Part shown: one piece after another, positions 1 through 11,802 of the stretch
Position numbering within the stretch: the first letter of the stretch is position 1
Layout: each line of letters begins with the position of its first letter
NCBI RefSeq assembly: GCF_000315625.1
Contig: NW_005434424.1
Coordinates: forward strand, 1-45,633
DNA length: 45,633 nucleotides
Origin: Guillardia theta CCMP2712
Lineage: Eukaryota > Cryptophyceae > Pyrenomonadales > Geminigeraceae
Reading direction: 5' to 3'
Program-made: the position numbers and the translations under genes
The notes under the pieces: model-generated
Seen by the model: only the letters and a program-made list of their open reading frames with translations
What the model was told of the DNA's origin: nothing
Database searches by the model: none

Positions 1-4
1 GCTG

Positions 5-30
5 ATGATGATGAGTGATGATGATGATGA

Positions 31-62
<32 letters not shown>

Positions 63-93
63 CGATGATGATGATGATGATGATGATGATGAC

Positions 94-140
<47 letters not shown>

Positions 141-200
141 CGATGATAACGATGATGATGATGATGATGATAACGATGATGATGATGATGATGATGATTG
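5..200. repeat. (GAT)n trinucleotide microsatellite
   Basis: Almost uninterrupted GAT/ATG repeat with occasional GAC and TAAC interruptions. It reads as a poly-Met or poly-Asp open frame, which is an artefact of the repeat. The part from about 230 to 799 is pyrimidine-rich on the plus strand and shows no gene I can support; it lies downstream of the minus-strand gene ending at 800. Confidence 0.95.
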
Positions 201-799
201 AGATGATGATGAGCAAGAGGAGGACGAAGAAATGTGGAGGAAGGTAAGGGGGAAGGGGAGGGAAAACTTCATACCCAGATAAGAGAGCAGCAATTTTGAT
301 GTCCCGGAATATCGAGTCCCTCAGCTGTTGGCCTGTCAGCGTCTCCCTCCTACCTCCCGTCCTTCACCTTGACGATTCCCTCTCCGTTCACCTTCACCCC
401 GAAATAACATCTGACAGCTAAAATGAGCAGAGGCGGAGCCATGATCCCCCAACAACCGAGGAGGCAGGACCCCTCGGCCAGGCATCAAGTCTTTCATGCA
501 CTCTTACTGGATCCTTGTCTGTCTACCTTGTCCTCGTTACCATCCAACCTCCCCCTGCTGCTGCTGCTAAAGCTCCTCGGCCTCTGCCGCTCCTCCTCGC
601 CCTTCTGTCCCCTTGGTTTTTCTTCCTACCCTCCAACTGCTCTCCTCCTCCTCCTCCTCCTCCTTCGTCCCTCTTTCGCTCCCCCCTCCTCTACTTCCTT
701 CCGATCTTCATCCTCTGACCCAAAACCAGCAACACCTCCCTTCACCTCACTACCATCTTTCACCCCCTCCACCTCCACTCCCTCCCGCTCCTCCCCTCC

Positions 800-2017
<1,218 letters not shown>

Positions 2018-2226
2018 AAGGAAGACTAGAAGGGAGGGAGGGGAGGGAGGAAGAGAAAGGGATAGGAGAGGGGAGGAGATGGGAGGGAGGGGGGGAAGGA
2101 GGAGGGGGAGGGAGGGAGGTCTTCACGGGTTTCTTCGAGCAAGGGCCCAGCTGAGCAGGCTTGGTGACTCACCGGGTGGTCCCGGGCTGGAAGCGAAGCT
2201 TGTCAAGCCACCTACGTCGACACTTG

Positions 2227-5191
2227 TCAAAGCTCTGGAAGTTTGTCCAAGGGCGTCAGAGTGACCTGTGGAGTCCAGCTGAAATTCTCAGCTCCTTTCC
2301 CTCCTTGGCTCCTCTTGACATCATCTTCATGAGCTTTATGGTCTGCTCGTCCTCCACGTGCTTCCCAGCTGGAATACGAACAAAGGCTGGAGATGACAGT
2401 GAGGGCGAGGAAGTAGGGGAGGAGGCAGCAAAGGAGGAGGAGGTGGGTTCAGGGAGCAGGAGGCTTCAAATTCAAAGGAGTGATTTGAGAGCACACAGGA
2501 AGACAGGAATACAAGCACAACAGAGGGAAGAGGTGCAAACAAGATGCTCTACAAACCTGCGTCCTCCTCCTCCTCCTCCCCCTCTGCATTGTCCTTGGGC
2601 ACAGGCGATGTTTCGTCCTGCACCACCTCTTGGCCCTGGGTCGCATTCCCGTAGTCTTGCGGTCGGAGCAAAGAGTACAACTTGTCCTTGTGCGCTTGCA
2701 TGATCGACACGAAACGATCTGACATCTGCAACGCCAATGACCAGAATGCCTCCTCCTCCTCCCCTCCCCTCCTAAACCCTCTCCTCCCTCCTCGTCCTCA
2801 CCCTCCCCTCCTCTCCCCTCCCCTCCTCCCCTCCCCTCACTTGCTCTTCCGTCAACAGGACTTGTCCCCGTTCAGTCGGGCGTGCGTCGGGGGTCTTCAC
2901 GTCGTCGCTCGAGTCAAGAGGCACGACGGTCCCATTGAGAAGTTGGCGGAGCCGCCTGCAGGAGGATGAGACAACTAACGACGAAAGACTCACTTCACGT
3001 GCGCTTGTTGACTATTGAGCCGTCCTCAAGCACAACTCGATCCTCTGCAAACAGATACGTTGTCAGCAAACCCGTTGGTAATCTCTCACTGCCATCGTCA
3101 TCGTCTAGTTAATTGTTGCTTTGGAAGCCCTCCTCCTTCGCCATCCTCTTCTTCTTCCTCCTCCTCCTCCTCCTCCTCCTCCCCCCTCCCTCCTCATTAT
3201 CATCATCATCACCGTCGAGGTCGAATGTCTGCGGCGGAGGCGTTTCGAGGTCGAAGAGGTCCATTCTCTCCCATCTTGACCCAAACCCTCGCTTTGGATC
3301 TCCGAGCATTTCCTGCCCCCCCTCTCCTGCCCCCTCCATCTCCATCCCTCCTCCTCTGTCCTTGGGCAGCCCAAATCGCCGATTCTCCGACCCGAGGTAC
3401 CAGTGGTGGGGCAGTTTGAAATACTGCTCTGTTCGAGATGATGATGTATTCAACAGCCCGTCTGGTAAGATGTCCTGTGATAGCCGGAGTGATCAACATG
3501 TGCAACACTGAAATATCTCTCCATGGGAGGAGACGAGAAGGGTTCCTTGAGGTCTCAACAAGGCACAAGACACAAGAACAGAGAACAAGTGACGAGGGAA
3601 GTGAAGGGAGGCAGAGTCATTGAGAGGGTTATAACCTGGTAGGGGAACATCACTTTCAGGTGCTGCTCAAAATCCTCGTCTCTACTTCGGCGCTGTTCAG
3701 CCTTTCGATATTGGGCCTCGATGAACTCCCGCGTGTACGTGGCTCCTTGCATCATCTCTTTCTTCTTCCCCCTTGTCATGTCTCTCGTCGCCCTGACCGG
3801 CTTGTAGTATCGCTCTCTGATCGAAGAGTTGGCAGGATGGTCGAGGGGGAACGGCAGGCAGGTCTTCCTCCTCGAGCTCGGTACGCTGCCGCCCACTGGC
3901 CCCCATCACCATGACGTCAGTACCCCACGGAACGACGAGCAACCTCACCTCTGCCTACAAGCTCATCCATGGGAATTCGAGAAATGGGAAACAGCTCGAC
4001 TTGATGAGTAATAGGAGGGCACTCCGGATCCGGCATGCAGGAGCCACCGGGGTATCTCACGTCGTTGATGGGTTGCTAACGAGTGTCATGCTCGCTATGT
4101 GCGATAGCTCTGCAGGTTTCACCTTGGGAACGGGAAAGGACGGCAAGCAGATTCCTTTCCTCAGCGCTACAGCCCCTCGTACAGCCCCTGCCCAGTTCTT
4201 GATGAACTCTTGATCGGCATTGAAGGAAACCTTTACGAGGGTCAGACAGAGTGAAAAGCTCCCTTGGTAAGAGGCGTACGGGTTTTGTGATGTCGAAATC
4301 TTCATAATGATGGAACCTGTATGCTCTTGTAGCTGCTTCTGCCCATGTGGCATTTTGGACCAACATGTCAAAGAGCCGTAATTCGCGCCTCTGCATTGTG
4401 TGTTGAGCAAGAAACTCAGGGTTATGTTTCACTACACCACCTGCTTCTCTTCCCGCTGATTCACAGCCTTTCTTCTCTGGCCAATGACAATCTTGTTGTC
4501 AACAACTTGAACATGGTTGTCGAAGTCGTCTGCTCGAAACTTAGCTTCCGCCATGCTCCTGCTCGCTGCGTCAAACATTTCCACACCAAGAACCAACATT
4601 GCACCTCTGCTTTTCATTGGGTCTTTTAGCTTGCTGGGATTTGCTGCTCGCAGCGACATCCGATCAATGGTGTTGGCATCAAGACACGTCTGCAACTCAC
4701 CTTCGATCGTAAAACTTGTCGAAAATATCCTTGTCTGTCATCGTGACGAGCTCATCGAGCTTTCGCTTCAAGACCACTTCCGAGTCCTCTTGTTCATGCT
4801 CAGACAGGCTATCATGATCCAATTCCATGTCTTCCTCCTCAAGAGGCTTCTGCTCTTCCTGCTCGTCCTCACTGGGAGTTGTCTCCTGCTCGGAGGGGAT
4901 GCTCTCTCGTGGAGGCATGCTCTCCTCCACGCTTTCGACATCATCCATTTTGTCCTCTGCTGACCTGAGCTGCTCAAACTCCGACATGTCGTCAGAGCCT
5001 CCGCTGATCCGAATCAACCTCTGATACTGTATGTACAGAACTCGTTGTCGGAGCAAAGGCAGGAACTTGTTGACGCATGCTTTCCTGCTCGCCAAATCGC
5101 CTCCTTGGACTGTTGTGGAGGGGATCGATGGTAGGAAGAAGCAGAGAGCTGCAAACAAGATGATCTCGATACGAGTGGTTCTAGGCATCAC
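2227..5191 (-). CDS. Unknown acidic multi-exon protein with N-terminal signal-like segment
   Basis: The 5' exon begins MMPRTTRIEIILFAALCFF, a basic n-region plus hydrophobic core that looks like a signal peptide or anchor. A long Glu/Asp/Ser-rich stretch follows (EEEDMELDHDSL). Further coding exons lie at about 4430-4660 (KSRGAMLVLGVEMFD), 4080-4430 (KHNPEFLAQHTMQRREL) and 3640-3896 (RERYYKPVRATRDMTRGKKK). The 3' part is well resolved: about 3046-3008 (DRVVLEDGSIVNKR), about 2955-2840 (LRQLLNGTVVPLDSSDD), about 2722-2555 (MSDRFVSIMQAHKDKLYSLL) and about 2368-2227 (GKHVEDEQTIKLMKMMSRG, stop TGA). Phases close across these last four exons. The middle of the model (3100-4700) has unresolved junctions. 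I recognise no family; the signal-like start suggests membrane or organelle targeting. Confidence 0.7.
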
Positions 5192-5461
5192 CCTGCCTCT
5201 CTTACATCAATGCATCGCCTTCCCCTCCCGTCCTGTCCACCTGTACAAGACGATTCCTTGGCTGCCTTCGTTGGTGCACTTCATGTCCCCCATCCATGGG
5301 GCTGTTTAGAGGAGAACTCATCGAACTTCATAGAGGGGCTGTCTTTTCCTCCATCCTCATCTGTCTCTGCGCGCTATCCCTCCATCTCCCTCCTCTCCTC
5401 CCCGTGTGAACCATCAAGGGCGCATCTTGACCCTCATACTGCACAACTTTCTTCCCAGCCT

Positions 5462-5497
5462 TTACTCAAAGTTAAGTTAAAAATCAGTACGAGGACT
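5462..5497 (+). repeat. Terminal-inverted-repeat motif, copy 1
   Basis: Begins TTACTCAAAGTTAAGTTA and continues AAAATCAGTACGAGGAC. It shares this extended sequence with copies at 16663, 36988 and, inverted, at 39530-39565. A shorter direct copy (TTACTCAAAGTTAAGTTA only) starts at 5632. No inverted partner was found nearby, so this looks like a truncated or solo end. Confidence 0.85.
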
Positions 5498-5840
5498 TTC
5501 TTCACTTGGGCCCAGTTCGGGCCGGGCCCGGATCGGACCGGCGGTACGAGCCCGGCCGGTTCCCGGACCACCAGGCCCCCGGGCGAGTCACCGAGGCTCA
5601 GGGCTCACGAGACCTTGCTTTACTTTAAGGTTTACTCAAAGTTAAGTTACTTTACTACTCACAGGTGACCGGCCCGGAGTGAGGAGTCCCCCCGGTACTT
5701 GCGCTGAGTAAAGTCGGGGGCCGGCCGGGCCTGAGCCTGTCGGAACCCGCCGGAGCCGGGGAGAGACTCCGCCCGCCTTGTTGCGCGAACGTTCCGACTG
5801 CCTTATGGCGGGATCTAGACTGAGAGCTGTAAAATTCATC

Positions 5841-5918
5841 TGGGGTGTAAGCCGGAGTCGAACCCCGGTGTCTCTATGGGATTTCGGAACAAGTCAGCGA
5901 CACCACCCCTGAGGACAC
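5841..5918 (-). tRNA. Degenerate tRNA-like sequence with encoded CCA (pseudo-tRNA or tRNA-derived)
   Basis: On the minus strand the 78 nt show a T-arm CCGGG-GTTCGAC-TCCGG, a D-arm TCAG/CTGA with a GG-containing loop, and a partial acceptor pairing GTGT/ACAC. The 3' end reads C plus CCA. The anticodon arm does not pair (TTGTT against CCCAT) and position 33 is not U, so a working tRNA is unlikely. An encoded CCA in a nuclear copy suggests origin by reverse transcription of a mature tRNA, or a tRNA-derived SINE head. It sits in repeat-rich DNA. Confidence 0.3.
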
Positions 5919-6787
5919 GGACTCAGAGGCCGAGAGGTTTACCCTTTACGTATGTGTGTGCGTTGAATTTTGTGTGAGGACCCCAGTGGGATTATGTAGT
6001 CTTTTCACTAGTCATATAGGGGTACTTACAATACATGGACTGTGCAACACCTGGACATCCAGATACAGTGGTAAACATAACATCACAGTTACAACATATT
6101 ATAACAAGAAGTCGGACTCTAAAACACATTTACTTGGCTAAAAATATTTCTACATTCAAGTTACGGGCGAAGAGGGTGAACGCGAAGAAAATTGAAACGA
6201 TAAGGCGTGTTTTGGTAGAAATACAGAGGATGAAGCGATTCAGCCCCGGAGGAAAACCTCTTATCCCAAGAGGTTATTCAACCAAGGGGGTGCGGAAGAA
6301 TTTCTCCAGGAATCACCCAGTAGGGTGGGGTAAATTGACACTATCTTGTACGGGTGATTAAGAATATGATGGTTGTAGTTTGGGGTAGGGTAGTTGAAAA
6401 GAGAATCTCTATGGTATCCCTGAGGATTGGTTGGTCACATGGGCATATCCGTGTTTTAAATATGATTTACTTTTCAAAAATTGTTTTTGCATATAAAGTT
6501 CAGCCAGAGAAGGGTGGGTGGTAGATTCCACTGACCTTCCGTGGGTCAGAAGACCTGCAGGGTAAAGGGATCCTCGTTTTTGTTTATGATCAAATATATA
6601 AGATACACTGACTATGCTATATGGGGTTTCGGAATTCTTATACCCCTCACGATGTCCAGGGTGAGATAGACATACAAGGGGTGGGGGGGGAATGGGGAAC
6701 AAAGAGCATATCACTGAACTTGCGGCGAGCGAGTGATACCGCAGTTGCTGTTCGAGGTCCAAGAGCAGGAGGAGGCTCAAGGCCACG

Positions 6788-7120
6788 ATGGCGCAGGATG
6801 CGTACGATCAGCTCGGCATCGACAACATCTCCTCGGATGAAGACGAGCTTGAGTTCACGGCAGGCTCTTGGTTTGCTTCCTCCAACATCGCTGGCTCGAA
6901 CGGAAAACACAAGCACTGTTCTGCTGAGGATGACTCTTGCCACAAAGTGCTCCCGAGCCAGGGACTTTGGATGTGCGAGGAGGAAAGGAAAATGATCTAC
7001 GGTTGTCCGCCGAGGGAGAAGCAGTTGAAAGCTCTGATCCACTCGCTGTACCTTCTCGGAGACGAGAGTTCGAAGAAAGATCTGATCAGCGCGACCGGAG
7101 AGGCGCTCATTCTCTAGACT
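6788..7120 (+). CDS. Small hypothetical protein, 109 residues
   Basis: Single open exon starting MAQDAYDQLGIDNISSDEDE and ending TGEALIL. The start context is favourable (ccacgATGG). An acidic SDEDELEF patch is followed by two Cys-containing short segments (HKHCSAEDDSC, MCEEERKMIYGCPP). No family recognised. The stop meets the 3' end of the convergent minus gene (7114-8772), so the two transcripts probably overlap. Upstream, the GGGTAGGGT motif lies about 400 nt away. It could also be a terminal exon of a larger gene, but no clear upstream exon was found. Confidence 0.5.
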
Positions 7121-8772
7121 TCTTGCCTCATCGACCATGAATGACGAGTAGTTTTGTGATGCTTGTCCCGTAAAATATTTAATTTACATCGTCTTGTTTG
7201 ATTTACATTATGAAGTTTTCGTTTTTTTCGCTGTGATTGGACATAGCCTCGGAATTGCACCATCCGTTCTCCAACATCCCGGTTGCAACCCAACATCGCA
7301 AACACCCTACACCAAGAAGTTTGTTTCCACTGCAAGCCTTGTCTGCACCAGACTTTCCCAAAACAACATTGTGCTCTGGGCGCACATGAGATGTCACGAG
7401 GAGGGAGGACGTTCACTCTCTTACCTTGAGCCTATGAAGAAGAAGAGTCTCTTGCACAGTCAACGTCTGCATGCCTCTCTTGTGCTGCATGTCATGTGTG
7501 AGCTCCTCCAGTAGAACAATTGCAGGAGTTGGGAAACAGACCTGACTCAAAAGGTCCAGGATGGAGAATAAGGCTCCGGCCTTCATCATCGCCTGCCTAC
7601 CTAACATGGCAAAATCTTCAGGCACCAGTGGTAACCTCATACATGTCACAACGACCCCGTTACCTTTTCTGGTCAACAGCATCGTTTCTAAGATTCTCAG
7701 AATATGTATTCTAGACAAGAATGGTTCATCCCTGTTGTTATTGTTGATCCAAACCGAAACCTGGCAAGGTGTCGTCAGATGGTATCACGGTCGCAGCATC
7801 AAGTTCAACTTGGAATGGATTGGCGAAGCTCAACAGAATTGAGGCGTCTAACCGTGAAATTTGCTCAAGAGCTGCTCTTGTCTTGATCAAGTCACTCTGA
7901 CAGATTGTGTAGATGATCTCCACGATGAATCTCATTGTGATTGTGAGCCCAGAGCCCAGTCATTTCATGCAGCACCAACTCACCTGATGCACAGCCACTC
8001 ATTCTGCCTCCGAAGACACGTCGTCATGATATCCAGCACACTCTAAGAGCGCGTCAATCTGTACAATGATGATCTGACTTGTAACGCGCTCACCAAGTCA
8101 ATCAACGCTTTGGTCGATTTGCTGGTCATGGTGAAAAGTCCGAGTAGCCGCACACTGACGTAGCTCAACTGGCAGCATGTGAATGCAAGTAGAATCCGTG
8201 CAGTCATGGAGATACAGCATGTTGGATCTGACAGAGTTCGAGCAATGGCTGTAGGAAGTCTTGCTCCGCTATTTGGTCAAGGCGGTCCTGTTAGATCTTC
8301 AATTGAGGTGGACCAAGAGGTGGGAAGTGGAAATCACCTGGAAGTCGTTGAAATGCTTTAGTCCGCAGAGATCGAAATGAATCTTCACTGTAAAAGACAA
8401 TTTCTCGGCTGTAGACAGATCGTTGTTCTCTAGAACTGCAGCAGAACGGTCGAGAAATAGAATCAGGTGACAACGAAGCATCTCCGTACAAAACCGACCC
8501 GTTCCAAGTTGCTTTGCAGTCATGCACCGTATCTTCCCAGCAGCAAACTTGCTGAAATGTGGGAGCGTATCAAAATCTGCCCTGGTGAGGTTGGCAAAGG
8601 GTAAGATCCTTGAGATGCTTCCATCTCCTGTTGATCCATCCATCAGGTCAACACTGAGCAAGGAGGCTGCGGACATACTCGCTCTGCTCCTTGGAGGGAA
8701 GAAATCCCTTCTCTTGGGCGTGTTTTCAGAATCAATGCTCGCAGAGCTCGCTGTTGAGATACGATCATACAT
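7114..8772 (-). CDS. Unknown multi-exon helical-repeat-like protein
   Basis: Resolved 5' exons with closed phases: 8772-8338 (145 codons, start MYDRISTASSASIDSEN), 8287-8216, 8168-8094, 8042-7984, and an exon opening at 7930. The introns are 47-53 nt. The Ser-rich N-terminus is followed by amphipathic helices (DRLDQIAEQDFLQPLLELC, SKSTKALIDL, FIVEIIYTICQSDLIKT), suggesting ARM/HEAT-type helical repeats. Downstream coding pieces are HILRILETMLLTRK (about 7710-7670), MMKAGALFSILDLLSQ (about 7600-7550) and ELTHDMQHKRGMQTLTVQET (about 7500-7415), then a basic C-terminus with VGERMVQFRGYVQSQRKKRK. Junctions below 7900 are not fully resolved. The function is unknown; a scaffold role would only follow from the helical pattern. 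Confidence 0.75.
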
Positions 8773-9636
8773 GGGAAGGCTCTAAAAGTGACAACCTCTT
8801 CTCATCACCGCTCAACTCCTATCACAGCTTGAGCAGCAGGTTCTTCACGGCATATCCTGGCAGTCACTCAGGAGAAGAGGCCTTCGAGATCAGGTCTATT
8901 GGTTGCTTGAAAAAGTAGAGAGTACTTGTGATATCAGCAAATCGTCACATCCTGTCTATGTGATGTCTCAGCTGCCTCCCTCCTTCACTTGTCTTTTAAA
9001 TTAAATTTCTGACACAGCAATCGTGTCTGCTCAGCTGAAAGAAAAGATACAATAAAACGATGTAAGTTGATCCAACACATCTGATCGTTTCATCTACCTC
9101 CAACACCTCACACAGCCTCTCCCCCTCGCCCTCCCCTCCATCTCTCTTCTACTCCTGTCGGAACTCGCTCCTACCGTTGTTTGGCCCACCCCCACCCCAC
9201 AAACTCTGTTGTGACCCCCTCTTCGAACTGTAAGTACCCCACAACAATACAGTCACTACCCACCTCCGATCCATCACCCTACCCCGCATGTGCACTTTGG
9301 GAGAGTCCCCGTAGCTCGTCGGTCGGTCAAATGGGACATGGAGGGAGGGAGGGAGGGGAGGGGAGAGGAGAGGAGCAGGCGGATGAGGTTGAAGAAGGAA
9401 AGTTGCAAAGACATGAAAGCAGAGCTTGCTTGACGGGTTATGCAGAACATGATAGCAGTTTCACATCATAAGATTTACAGAATTCCACTCAAACTTCAAT
9501 GTGCCATCTTCGTACTTTTTTGCTGTAAAGGCTCTTGGGGAACGGGGCAGGAAACGGATAGACACCGGTAATGCACATTAGCAGTCTTTGCAAGAAAAAC
9601 CAAAATCATAACTGTTAAAGCTCCGCTGTGTTGCAA
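8773..9636. other. Intergenic region between divergent genes
   Basis: Separates the minus gene starting at 8772 from the plus gene starting near 9637. It holds an AT-rich stretch near 8990-9060 (ttaaattaaatttc), C-rich low complexity at 9100-9170, a CCCCACCCC/GTACCCCAC stretch at 9185-9245, and a GGGA-rich run at 9340-9375. No coding exon is supported. Confidence 0.55.
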
Positions 9637-11238
9637 ATGACTGTAACTATCGACCATATCAACCGCCTGTATCGCATCAGATTGTACGGAAACCATGAAC
9701 AACTTTTTCATGGACTCTCTGAAATTTTTGAGGTCCTCAAAGCTAACAGATGCCGCATCGAATTGATCCTGGAAGCAATGCTGTACTGCACTGTTCAAGA
9801 GTGTATGGGTTGCAATGCTTCAAAAGATCACAGCATGTTGGTGCAATGCAGGGAGCTTTCAAGTGCGATTCTGGCATTCATGACCGTCCGAGGTGATGAG
9901 TCGTTCCTTGCAGTCGTCAGAAACCTTCCTAACACCTTCGAGATGTTTTTTGCGTCATCTGGTAAGTCGTGATGGTGATAGGAAGAAACTCGATTCTTCC
10001 AGCAGTGACTATTATACCAAGGTGAGTGCTCTGTACAAACGAGGGTATTTGTGGGCAACACCCTGCGGCTTCTGATGAGGAGAGGAGATCACAAGGCTGC
10101 GATGAGACTGGCACACGCTGCAAACTTTGACGTCATCATGCGAGACAGCCTGGACAGCTTTGTGAGGGAAGAAAAACAAATCTGGGGCTCGCTGCTAGCT
10201 GACGTCATACTGCACTGCGGTGATTGTGTGCGAGCTGACAACAGACGTGCTGATCCTGCCCTGACAGAATCAAACGCCGCATGGAAACTTGATTGCTCCA
10301 TCTCCTTCATTCTGCGGAGATGCCAAGGATGGCAGTCCTCCTTCGATCCCGCTGAGCATCTCGTGCTGCTGTGGTGCATCAGCAGGCTGGCAAGGGCAGA
10401 CGGAGGGAGAGAACGTCTCCTTCAAGGCAAGGTGCAGAGCATCTTGTGGGAGGTGTATCGGAAGGGAACATACATCAGCAGACATGAGGTTTGAAACGGA
10501 ATGCGTCGTCTGTTATGACGGGGTTGCAGGAGCGCAACGATGACGAGTCCGTGCGGGCTACTCAAAGCTTGCTGGCATTGGCGCTGCTCCGTCTCACCGA
10601 CGGGCGACTGTCCTTGAGCATGGTTTCATACGTCCTCTCGTCCCTCCTGCTGGAGTGCGTCGAATCGAACAAGCTCTCCGCCTCCTTCGGGCTCGTGGAA
10701 GTTCATTTGTGGGAGGTGTTGGACTGCTTGCACCGATGTTGCTTGCAGCAGGCAGACTTGAACGCGGCTGGGGTGGATGAGATAGCGAAGCTGTTGTTCC
10801 TCAGGCTCCCTGAAAGATTCCGAGAGATCCTGGAGGTGGAGGAGCGAGGAGACGACCTCCTCCATGTCCACAACGTCATGCAGAGATGGAGCGATGCGCT
10901 GGTCTGCGGGCGGGCGACTATGCGATGGTTCCTGCAGAAGGGCAAGTGTGACCTGCCGATCGGTAGGTCGACCTGGTTGAAGTGACTGGGGCTGAGCTGT
11001 GCTGGCAGGAAGCGAATCGGCGATGAGGAAGATTGAAAGCTGTGCTGCCGTGTTGGAGGGAAAGGAGAAGGAGGTGGAGGAGCTCATTGGCGAGTACGTC
11101 AAGGTAGTGCAGGGGGAGCTTGAGTCCACTGCGCTGTTGGAGGGATCGAGGAGGCCTGAAGAGCATGACAAGGGGACGAGCCCGGAACGAGAGCGAGCGA
11201 TGATGCAGCTCCTTGAGGATAGGATCGAGAGCGCGTAG
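9637..11238 (+). CDS. Unknown helical protein, four exons, about 430 residues
   Basis: Exons 9637-9961, 10022-10488, 10530-10962 and 11009-11238 join in phase across introns of 60, 41 and 46 nt. The start ATG at 9637 (MTVTIDHINRLYRIRLYG) is the first in frame; an upstream exon cannot be excluded. The body is leucine-rich and all-helical (RLLMRRGDHKAAMRLAHAA, SLLALALLRLTDGRLSLSM, LLFLRLPERFREILEVEE). It ends in a charged coiled-coil-like tail (EGKEKEVEELIGEYVK). This resembles ARM/HEAT-type scaffolds, like its divergent neighbour at 7114-8772, but no family signature is visible. Codon choice and phase make the gene itself secure. Confidence 0.85.
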
Positions 11239-11802
11239 GGAGGGGGGGGCGGGGGGGGGCTGGACGTGTAAGACCAGCAAGTCGATCAAGAACAGCCTTG
11301 CAACCTCATGAATCGCCCACAGCCTTGAGCGACGCTCTGTCGGACGTCCCTCACTTGGTCTGCTGCAGGTGGATCGTCAGCTGGGATGCCTGGAAGATCC
11401 GCTGCTACCTCCTCAGCAGCTCTCCCCTAATCCCTATGCGGCCCCACCCACAAACTCGATCCTCCTAGCATGTCCTTTTGGTCTTAGAGCCGTAATAGAA
11501 AAATCACAGGGGGTGGGGGTCAGGGAGTCGAAGGGGAAAAGGGGGAGGGATTCCGGGGGGGAGGAGGATGGCAACGAGGGTGAGATAGGCGAGGAGGACA
11601 GGAGGACATGGGGCACAAGTGCGGGTCAGGAGCACGAGCATGCGAGGTAACAGATGACCTGCCGCTCCTCTTCCCCCTGCTCCTGCTCCGCTCCTCCCCC
11701 TGCCCCTGCCGCTCCTCCTGCACCTGCCCCTGCTCCTCCCCCTCCCCCTCCTCCTGCTCCTGCTCCTGCTCCTCCTGCTCCTCCCCGCATAGGGCTCAAG
11801 GC
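11239..11802. other. Intergenic, G-rich then CTCCTG-rich low complexity
   Basis: Contains G runs at about 11240-11262 and 11508-11570 and a degenerate CTGCTCC/CTCCTG microsatellite at 11665-11785 immediately before the start codon at 11803. No exon is supported. Confidence 0.55.

Larger units (their letters stand above)
5192..6787. other. Intergenic repeat-rich region
   Basis: No gene supported. It holds two direct copies of the TTACTCAAAGTTAAGTTA terminal motif (5462 and 5632), a GC-rich stretch rich in GGGCCCG between about 5515 and 5770, the tRNA-like sequence at 5841-5918, and several GGGTAGGGT/GGGTGGGG stretches around 6310-6400. The open frame at 6035-6361 has no coding character that I can defend. 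Confidence 0.7.

Noticed and set aside
5462-5650. LTR retrotransposon from direct copies at 5462 and 5632
   Set aside because: The direct copies are only about 20-36 nt long and 170 nt apart, with no primer-binding site, polypurine tract or reverse-transcriptase frame; they fit terminal motifs of the inverted-repeat family better.
8160-8245. tRNA-like A box (TAGCTCAACTGG) and B-box-like GTTCGAGCA
   Set aside because: No acceptor or anticodon stem can be formed, and the region is covered by two in-phase exons of the minus-strand gene.
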